Source of the DNA: Acanthococcus lagerstroemiae
Lineage: Eukaryota; Arthropoda; Insecta; Hemiptera; Eriococcidae
DNA: 64,000 nt
NCBI GenBank assembly: GCA_031841125.1
Contig: CM063110.1
Location: 57,821,946 to 57,885,945 of the forward strand
Reading direction: 5' to 3'
Position 1 is the first letter of the stretch, and each line of letters opens with the position of its first letter. This document shows, in pieces, positions 56,550 through 64,000 of the stretch. The notes below the pieces were generated by a model. The model was not told the DNA's origin, did not search any database, and saw only the letters and a program-made list of their open reading frames with translations. The position numbers were made by a program, and so were the translations under genes.

Positions 56550-56765
56550 TTCGTGAACGTTTTTATGAGGGTCATCAAAGCCGTTAACATTCAATTACAT
56601 TGTTTTGATTATTTCATGATTAATTATAACTGTTATCAAGCGACTTTCTATCGTTCTTATGTTAATGCTGAGTTTTTAGTGCATGAAGAGTTACAATTTC
56701 CTCATCCTAAGATACCACTTGAATTGGTTGAATTGAGTAATATAGAAGAACGTTTTCTGTTGCTA
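56550..56765 (+). pseudogene. Possible Helitron-type protein fragment
   Basis: The open frame (56517-56807) contains NAEFLVHEELQFPHPKIPLE followed by LVELSNIEERFL. The pattern P-x-x-L-x-x-L-x-x-(I/V)-E-E-R-L is typical of the region before the helicase in Helitron proteins (DUF6570-like). The continuation expected after it is absent. Tentative. Confidence 0.3.
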
Positions 56766-57045
56766 GTTACCAGCAGTAGCGAGAAGCGAACGAGTTGTAA
56801 TATGTAGCATGTAAAGACGTTATCACTAAATCAGTATGTTGAAGTGCACATTATGTTTGTACCGATGTTTTGTGTAACATTATTCAGACAAATCAATCAT
56901 AGGACGTATGTATGTCATACCTATGCGTATAATTATTATCAAAGGAACAGAGAATCTGCTAGCGTGAATATAACGTTGTTTTCATTCTCTTAGAAGTGGA
57001 TAATTGTTTGCAAATCATTTGACGTTTTTAGGGTCGGATAGGAGT

Positions 57046-58657
57046 AGTGTTGGTCTTTCATCTGTTGATCAATTGCTCTTCAGAATGAAATCTTCGACCA
57101 GATGGTCGAAGTGCGTATGTTGCGGAGCCTGCAGCTTCGCAGTCTGAAACCTTTTGAACCTACCATATGCTGTTGGTGTGTGTGTAGTGTTATCCCAATT
57201 ACCTTTCCTCTATCAGCTCTTACATCCTGGAACAAAAAACCTTAAACATCATTACCAACAGGTCTTTTTCCTGATATCTTTTCCAAGGACCGCTAAGAGA
57301 TAGGCTGGTCTATAATTTTTCAGTCGAGAGCCGACCCTCTTCCAGCAGCTAGCTGCTTGTTTTTTTTTGTTGCAAACCATTTTTGTCACTGCTCATCTTT
57401 TCGTCCGAATACACAAATCAGTGCGCCGCACTTTATTAGGCCGCAAGAGAGAGACTCTTTAGCATCCACACGCGAATACTGTACAATATTCTTGACTGTA
57501 ATGTGGTCACAGTGTACCCAAACTTTACCTCAAGGAAAATTCGATCTAGTTTCTCATCAGATCTTCAACTACGCAGTTCGAGAGCGAATTTCTTCGCCAC
57601 CTTGATGAGTGAAACCCTTTTCCATTACGTAATTAGGAGTGACCCGTCGAGCGGATGTAAAATACCAGTTCCGGTGTCGGCGTTGTGAATGGGTGAACAC
57701 CCGCCGCCCGTCATGATGGCACACCGCCTGCTTCTTGTTTTTCTTCACCACGTCTGGTTTGCCTTGGGCACCGTATTCAGCTCTACGAGCTGTGCCAGTC
57801 TCTACAGACAAAGGAAATTCATTCATGTGACAAAACGTAGAATGAATGACTGAATACAACCGCGACCTCTATACGATCTTTATAGTAAATTTATTTTGTA
57901 CGCTGTTCATTGTTTCTCGGCCTGGAAATTAAAGTTGTTTTTTTCGTCGATTTTTTTTTTTTTTGGTCTTCGCTTCTTGTTTGGTCGCGGTTGTTCGGAG
58001 GATGTACGATAAAATAAGTGGTAACACGAGTACCGGACGCATCGAAAGTGCTTTCAACTATTACCTGTCATGGGCTGGGGCTGGTCGCTGTTACGTGTTC
58101 ATATCGAGGCACGTGTTCTGCGTCCGAATGACCGATTAAATGCAACGGCGAAAGAGAATTACTTAGTTCACTGGCAGCCGATTTTATTATTCGATGACGA
58201 AGATGGCCGGCGGTAAGACTTCATCGAGCTGTAAAGTACTGTCTTCTTCTCGAAGAAGTAATATGCTAAGTGTCTGGGTGTTGTTATTCGACGCTGGAAT
58301 GTCTTCGCACCGTAGATGCCTGCGCGTAGTTGCATTCCGAAAGTTCTCTTTGTATTGGTCTCTTATCCACCATCGCGAGCTTCTTCCATCACTCTGAATT
58401 CTCTTTTTACACGTCCCAAATACACGAACTTGTCTGGGGTGGTGTATTCATTATCAAGTTAATGGATTTAGGGAAGGGCAGCGAGGTCTTAGGCATGGGC
58501 GCCAACTTCAGCAGTGCTCGTAGGCTTTAGCACCTAATGAGGTGGACGTAGAGGGTAGAAGTATCTCAAAAGACTTTGAGAGGGGAGAAGAGAGTCGAAC
58601 CAAGTCGAGCATCACATGAGAAAAATGAAAGTTGCCACCTCTGGTGACAGGTGCTAA
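57046..58657. other. No recognisable gene
   Basis: A minus-strand frame of 96 codons at 57569-57859 and short plus-strand frames are unassigned. Nothing repetitive was noticed. Confidence 0.4.
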
Positions 58658-58788
58658 CATGCAGGGTGGAGCATTCTAGGAGTGAGGAAAAAGGATGAAC
58701 ACACAAATGATTGCGTTAGATTAAAGGCCCGTTTGGAGGATATCGGTAGGGTGGTAAGGACAATTAAATGGAGGAATGGAGGACACAT
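58658..58788 (+). pseudogene. RTE LINE C-terminal fragment cut by provirus copy 2
   Basis: Reads WSILGVRKKDEHTNDCVRL and then KARLEDIGRVVRTIKWRNGGH, homologous to RSILQVKL..AIKRLKWKYAGH of the RTE at 34846. The reading stops exactly where the proviral LTR begins (58789). The remaining part should lie beyond the 3' LTR, outside the window. Confidence 0.75.
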
Positions 58789-59178
58789 TGTTACGGTAAT
58801 ATACCGAGCATCCGTCTAAAGTACGATATTCAGGCATGTAGTATTAACGGACAACCAAAGTAAACAGCAAAGTACTTAGATAACTTTTTCGAACCATCCA
58901 AAAGTAAATAGATGAAATACGCGTACGCTTTCGAACTTCAATCAGACTTCGATCTGAGACAAGCTGCTAATCTCTCTTCTTGTGGCTATAAAAACTAGAA
59001 GTTAAGGCTAAGTAAAGGGCATTCGTCATGTAATCGAACGACATTCGTAGTGTATTGATATTCTTCTCGATGCCAAAAGGCACCTTACGATGTATGTGTC
59101 GACCTAATTCATAAATTAAAAGGGTTAAGTTCAAAAACTTGTCATTATTCTTTTTCGCGACTCGGTGAGCACGTAACA
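58789..59178 (+). repeat. 5' LTR, provirus copy 2
   Basis: 390 bp, TGTTACGG to CACGTAACA. By eye it equals both LTRs of copy 1. TATAAAA at about 58987. Confidence 0.95.
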
Positions 59179-59181
59179 AAC

Positions 59182-59195
59182 TGGCGCAGTCGGTA
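59182..59195 (+). promoter_or_regulatory. Primer-binding site, tRNA-Ser type
   Basis: TGGCGCAGTCGGTA, three bases (AAC) after the LTR. Single, unlike copy 1. Confidence 0.85.
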
Positions 59196-59242
59196 TTGCA
59201 ATTCTGCGGTGTCATTCGTCGTATTTCGCCGGAGATCTACTT

Positions 59243-59374
59243 GAACAATTAGAGAAGCGTTAGGCGCGCTAATTTGTTCAAAAACAACTAGAAAAGCGTT
59301 AGGCGCGCTAGTTGATTCGATTCCTTGAACCCCTACGAGAAGTTAGAGAAGCGTGAGGCGCGCTAACTCTCTCG
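59243..59374 (+). promoter_or_regulatory. Three tandem stem-loops in leader, copy 2
   Basis: Same three hairpins as at 38421-38552 in copy 1, with the same bases. Confidence 0.7.
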
Positions 59375-59850
59375 GCAGCGGATACCAGAATCGGTAGAAA
59401 CCCAGCAACTTCGGAAACCCGTGGAAAACTCCGTTCTTGGATCGTAGCGGATCTCATCTGGAGCGGAAACCCAGTCAACAAGTGGACAGCCTGATCAACT
59501 CGACACTTCGGAGATTGGAACCTACGTACACCGGAAATCAACGATTGGGAGTAAGTGATCAAGTATTTGTCCTGGAAAACCCATAACTTAGAAAGTGCAA
59601 AATAGGAACGTAGGAAATTATTAACGTAAAAAATCATTAAAAACTACGTATCTAACTTTAAAGGAATCACGAATAACGTAAAACTTCGTACGTAGAAAAA
59701 CTACGGAATTATTGAAGGAAATTCATGCACAAAGGAAAATTAATTAGAACCCTAAATCAAAATTTTTAAAGGAACACGTGCAAAAAGCACATCTTATTGA
59801 ATTAGAATTGTAACGAACTATTTCGGAAAAAGGGAAATTAAAAGGTCGAC

Positions 59851-61623
59851 ATGGAAAGTAATGACGAAAGGAACCCACCCCCGATTCCACCCAAATCGAA
59901 TGCCAATGCGAATGAAAATATAACTGAAATTTCAGGAAGGCCGGAAACTCCCAAAGAAGGAGACGAATCACGTTTAACGGAAAAATTTGAAATGGCCAAG
60001 GAAAAAATTGAAAGGGAACGGGAGGAATTATTTAAACGGTTAAAAGAATTAAAAATGTATGAATCAGAAATGAATCAAATCATGAAAGACGGGGCGGAAA
60101 ATTCAAAAAACGTATCAGGAAAATTAGCCTCATTTGTAAAGGAAGCAACCGATAGTGAAACAGACGACAATGGAAGTGTCGGAAAGAATTACGAAAAAGG
60201 AAGGGAAATTTCAAGTAACTCAAAAAAGAATCATCCCAATTGTGAATTTTCAAAATCGAAAAAAGGAAGGAGACAAGGCAACCCAAAAAGGGACCACTCC
60301 ATATCAAGTCAAAATAAAAATTGTTATACTTCATCCAACGACTCGGAAAACACTGAGGAAAATTATAAAAACTTTAGAAAAAGGTTTAACTCAGGAAAAA
60401 GGAACAAAAAATGGGAAAAGCACGAAAATAGAAATTGGAGCAACAGCTCAAATGGATCAACCGACAGTTCGGAATATTCAAATAGTGAAAGTGACAAGGA
60501 AAGTCAGGGAAATTTCAGAAAAACTCGAAAAGAGGAAAAAGGAAAAAAGAATGGTTACACCATGCAATTTTTGGCGAATTTAATTTCGGAAACCTTCAAC
60601 GGGGAATTCAAACAGCTAAATGCATTTATTGATTGCTGCAATGAAGCAGACAGTTTAGCAGGTGAAGACCAAAAAATAGGACTATTAACAGTCATTAAAA
60701 CAAAAATAAAAGACCCTGCAAAATCCCAATTAAGGGCAAGTAAGTGTGAAAACTGGAAGGAGTTACGTAAGAAATTATTGAAATTGTATTCAGAGAACAA
60801 ATCAGGGGAACAATATTATGAGCAATTATGCAATGTACGCCAATTTAGGGATGAATCAGTAATGCAATTTTACACACGTATCCAAAATATTGTGGCAAAA
60901 ATTTTGAGTGGGAATGGAAACGATGAACACGCAGCGAGGTATGCGAATAAGTTGGCTTTAAATAGATTCGTGTACCATACACATCCCGACACATCTATGT
61001 ATTTGAGACTAAGTAAAGTGAAAAGCATGAATGACGCATTGCAAACGGCCCTCGAACAAGAACGAATTGAAAGTCAGAAAAAGAAAGGAAGGAATTTCAG
61101 GAACAAAAAGGAAAGATATTCAGGTTACAAAAGAAATTTTGAAAGTAAATGGTGTTCGAATTGTAGAATGGAAAATCATAATACGATTGAATGTGGTAGA
61201 AAGCAAAACGTGAATCAAAATCAGAATTCGGAAAACGAACAGACCTCAAAATTTTGTAAAAACTGTAAGCGAAAAGGACATAGTGAAAATGAATGCTACA
61301 GGAGAAATGAAGGAACAATTTTTAAGTTCTCATGTCATTACTGTAAGAAAGAAGGGCATAAAAGTGTTGAATGTAGGAAAAAAATGTTCGACGAAAAGAA
61401 AAAAGGAAATAAATACTGTAAAAATTGTAATATGAGAAACCATAGTACGGAAGAATGTTTTAGAAATAGGTCAAATGACTCGGAAAAAAGGGCGTTAAAC
61501 TACAACGGTCTACGGGAAAGCCTCGGCCCAGTGGACCCACAGGAATCAAAACCGAGGAACGAAATAACGAACAAGGAGGGCAACAAAAACAAAATTCGGG
61601 AGAACCAAATCTACAAAGACTAG
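59851..61623 (+). CDS. gag: Gag polyprotein, provirus copy 2
   Basis: 590 codons, intact, with the same start, capsid region and four CCHC knuckles as copy 1. The variable region (about residues 98-235) is divergent in sequence and 12 codons shorter. Silent changes continue to about 60755, after which the two genes are nearly or fully identical to the end. The stop again lies inside the -1 pol frame. Confidence 0.9.
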   Translation: MESNDERNPPPIPPKSNANANENITEISGRPETPKEGDESRLTEKFEMAKEKIEREREELFKRLKELKMYESEMNQIMKDGAENSKNVSGKLASFVKEATDSETDDNGSVGKNYEKGREISSNSKKNHPNCEFSKSKKGRRQGNPKRDHSISSQNKNCYTSSNDSENTEENYKNFRKRFNSGKRNKKWEKHENRNWSNSSNGSTDSSEYSNSESDKESQGNFRKTRKEEKGKKNGYTMQFLANLISETFNGEFKQLNAFIDCCNEADSLAGEDQKIGLLTVIKTKIKDPAKSQLRASKCENWKELRKKLLKLYSENKSGEQYYEQLCNVRQFRDESVMQFYTRIQNIVAKILSGNGNDEHAARYANKLALNRFVYHTHPDTSMYLRLSKVKSMNDALQTALEQERIESQKKKGRNFRNKKERYSGYKRNFESKWCSNCRMENHNTIECGRKQNVNQNQNSENEQTSKFCKNCKRKGHSENECYRRNEGTIFKFSCHYCKKEGHKSVECRKKMFDEKKKGNKYCKNCNMRNHSTEECFRNRSNDSEKRALNYNGLRESLGPVDPQESKPRNEITNKEGNKNKIRENQIYKD

Positions 61624-64000
61624 ATTGTGAACCCAAAATTATTAAGGCGAAAGCGATAACAAATCCCGATGCAGGATTAATGTATTTCTTTATAAATTCG
61701 CCATCAGCAGCCCGAACTTGTCTGAAATTTATTATTGATCCAGGTGCAACAAATTCAATTATTAAAGCCCATGCACTGGACCCAGAAACAGAATATGAGA
61801 CGAACGAAATTATACATTTAAATGGAATAGTGGCAGATCAAGCAATAAAATCGATAGGGCACACGGAAATAATTTTGGAACCCCCTAGTGGAACGGAATT
61901 GAAACAGAAATTTCACATAATAAACGGACCCTCAGGAATACCTTTCGATGGGCTAGTAGGAATAGACTTCATGAGAAAATTTTGTAAAATTATTAGCTAC
62001 GAAAGAAACATTTTGGTTTTGAAGAATGACAAGATCCCAATCAAAATCTTGTACATTCAAGAAGATACGAATACGAAAACGTTAAAATTAGGAAGCCCTG
62101 ACTCGCAAGAAAGTAAATTCACGATTCTAAAAGCTAGAACAGAAACAGTAGTAGAGGTCAAAGTTCTAAATCCCGAGATTGAAGAAGGAATAATACCAGA
62201 AATTGATATAGGTACAAATTTACTCGTATCCAAAGCAATAACAAAGGTAGATCAAAGGTCAAAAGCATATGCAACTATTCTGAACACATCAGACACTGAT
62301 TACAAATATGTACCACTCGAAATTGAACTCGAACCTTTCGAACAACAAAACGCAATAATTTTTGACCAGAAGTATAGAACAAAAAAGATAGGGATAACAG
62401 GGAAAGCAAAGTCCACACCTAAAACTAGGAACGAACGTTTGGAAAATGAAATACGAACGGAACATTTGAATGGGGAAGAAAGAGGAAAATTGCTTGAAAT
62501 TTGCAAAAAGTTTAACGATGTTTTTTATCTGAAAGGAGACACATTAACCTGCTCCAACATAACGGAACATGCCATAAGGGTAAAAACGGACACCCCCATA
62601 AACATAAAAAATTATAGGCAACCAGGGATTTGAAAACTGAGATTGATAAACAAGTACAAAAAATGCTAAGGGAAGGAATAATACGAGAAAGTGTCTCACC
62701 ATGGAATTCTCCACTATGGATTGTACCAAAAAAGGGATTAGACGAAAATGGAAATAAAAAATGGAGAATAGTTATTGATTATCGTAGATTAAACGCAGTA
62801 ACAGTAGGTCAAGCTTCAGTCATACCAAACATTGAGGAAATTTTAGAACATTTGGGGAACGCGAAATACTTTTCAACTTTGGATTTAGCCTCGGGATATC
62901 ACCAAATCAAAATGAAGAAGGAAGATATTGAAAAAACAGCTTTCTCAACGCCTTGTGGACATTTTGAATTTTTACGTTTACCATTCGGTTTGACCTCAGC
63001 GCCTAGTACATTTATGGCAGCCATGCAAAAATGCTTGAAGGGAATGACCCCAAACCAATGCCTTGTATATCTAGACGACATCATACTTTTTGGAAGAAGT
63101 TTAGACGAACATAACAGGAAACTGGAAATAGTTTTAGAAAGACTACAGGAAAACAATTTGAAATTGCAACCAGAAAAATGTGAATTTCTGAGAAAAGAGG
63201 TCACTTACCTAGGACATATCATAAGTGAAGAAGGGTGCAAACCAGACCCAGCAAAAATTGAAAGTGTAAAAAATTACACCAGACCTCACAATGTAAAGAC
63301 TTTACAGACTTTTCTTGGTTTATCAGGATATTATCGTCGGTTTATACCAAACTACTCGAAAATAACGAAACCATTAACAAAATTGTTGAAAAAAGGGGAA
63401 GATTTTATTTGGAAGACTGAACAAGAAGAAGCATTTACAAAATTAAAAGAATTTCTAACAGGACCCTTAGTTTTACAATTTCCAGACTTTAACAAACCAT
63501 TCATACTGACAACGGACAGTTCAAATTACGCAATAGGCTCAGTTTTAAGTCAAGGAGAAATACCAAACGATAAACCGATAGCATTTGCAAGTAGAACTTT
63601 AAATAAAGCAGAATGTAACTACTCAACAACGGAAAAGGAACTTTTAGCAATTGTTTGGTCAGTACAACATTTTAGACATTACTTATTTGGATACAAATTC
63701 GAAATTTATACGGACCATAGACCACTTATTTGGCTATCAAAGGTAAAGGAAGGAGGAAATTCACGACTATTAAGATGGAGACTGAAATTAGAAGAATATG
63801 ACTTTGACATACGTTATAAACCAGGTTGTACTAACAAAATCGCAGACGCCTTAAGTAGAATACGAAATCCTTTAACTGAAGTAAAAATGGAGAAAATGTT
63901 GAAAATCACGAGTGGGCCAACAACAAATGAGGAAAGGAATACGACATTGGAGGTAATAAAAGACTCAATTTTTTCAAAATCAAAAATAGCAATACTCATG
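61479..64000 (+). pseudogene. pol: Pol polyprotein, provirus copy 2 (one frameshift, cut by window end)
   Basis: The protease (IDPGATNSII) and the sequence after it are continuous here, without the T deletion of copy 1. The frame instead breaks at 62624-62630, where AGAGAG of copy 1 is GGGA here, and a stop follows at 62631. RT (YLDD at about 63069) and RNase H follow in another frame to the window edge, with few differences from copy 1. A 21-bp block present in copy 1 at about 41590-41610 is missing at about 62374. Integrase lies outside the window. Confidence 0.9.

Larger units (their letters stand above)
56278..57045 (+). repeat. Segment bounded by about 50-bp direct repeats
   Basis: GATAATTGTT, then AATCATTTGA.GTTTTT and GGGTCGG.TAGGAG occur at 56278-56332 and 57000-57045. 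A related GGGTCGG word is at 55663. The enclosed 0.7 kb contains a 30-base palindrome and a Helitron-like protein fragment. It could be a small element with terminal direct repeats or two remnants of one family. Confidence 0.4.
58789..64000 (+). mobile_element. Errantivirus-like provirus copy 2 (cut by window end)
   Basis: Same family as copy 1. It contains the 5' LTR, a single primer-binding site, leader with three stem-loops, gag and most of pol up to the window edge. The 3' half, including env, ORF4 and 3' LTR, is outside the window, so completeness is unknown. Confidence 0.95.

Noticed and set aside
57569..57859. 96-codon minus-strand frame
   Set aside because: No recognised domain, no neighbours and no splice signals that I trust.

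Overview
This 64-kb window looks like intergenic, repeat-rich DNA from an arthropod, most likely an insect. It is AT-rich eukaryotic DNA with almost no continuous host coding sequence. The mobile elements are typical of insect genomes: Ty3/gypsy errantivirus-like proviruses with a baculovirus-F-like envelope, an R1/I-type LINE, RTE LINEs with (AATAAA)n tails, mariner and hAT relatives, and a tRNA-derived SINE. I cannot name the species, and I found no host gene that I trust.

Layout. About 3.1-5.1 kb holds a 3' RTE LINE fragment carrying a minus-strand SINE, followed by a CAGGGTGTC-ended DNA element. 7.67-11.63 kb is the most unusual locus. A full-length U6 snRNA sequence is fused at its 3' terminal T run to a 5'-truncated RTE LINE, and the chimera is flanked by a perfect 13-bp target-site duplication. 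Two DNA elements later inserted inside it. 11.9-19.5 kb holds short MITE-like hairpins, a 1.6-kb purine-rich repeat block and an inverted duplication of a mariner transposase 5' end. 20.2-23.9 kb is a large imperfect inverted repeat whose arms differ by separate later insertions. 25.1-29.7 kb is a nearly complete two-ORF LINE: ORF1 is broken just before its zinc knuckle and ORF2 is intact. 34.6-36.1 kb holds a mariner C-terminal fragment split by a small RTE insertion with a 12-bp TSD, then another LINE tail. 36.5-37.8 kb is a GC-rich island of unknown nature.

37,924-48,058 is a full-length provirus: two 390-bp LTRs that look identical, a GTTC target duplication, tRNA-Ser-type primer site, gag, pol, env, and a fourth ORF between env and the 3' LTR that I do not recognise. 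A second copy starts at 58,789 inside an RTE remnant and runs off the window. The copies share LTR sequence but differ in a sharply bounded gag block. Each has its own, different, pol frameshift. Only copy 1 has a duplicated primer-binding site. Both leaders carry three stem-loops with the same loop and differing, matched stems.

How the parts work together: gag and pol (shifted -1 relative to gag) would supply capsid, protease, reverse transcriptase, RNase H and integrase. Env resembles the fusion protein of errantiviruses. The ORF4 product is unexplained. RTE machinery plausibly made the U6 chimera by switching template to U6 RNA. The remainder is old transposon debris stacked in layers, with relative insertion order readable at several sites.
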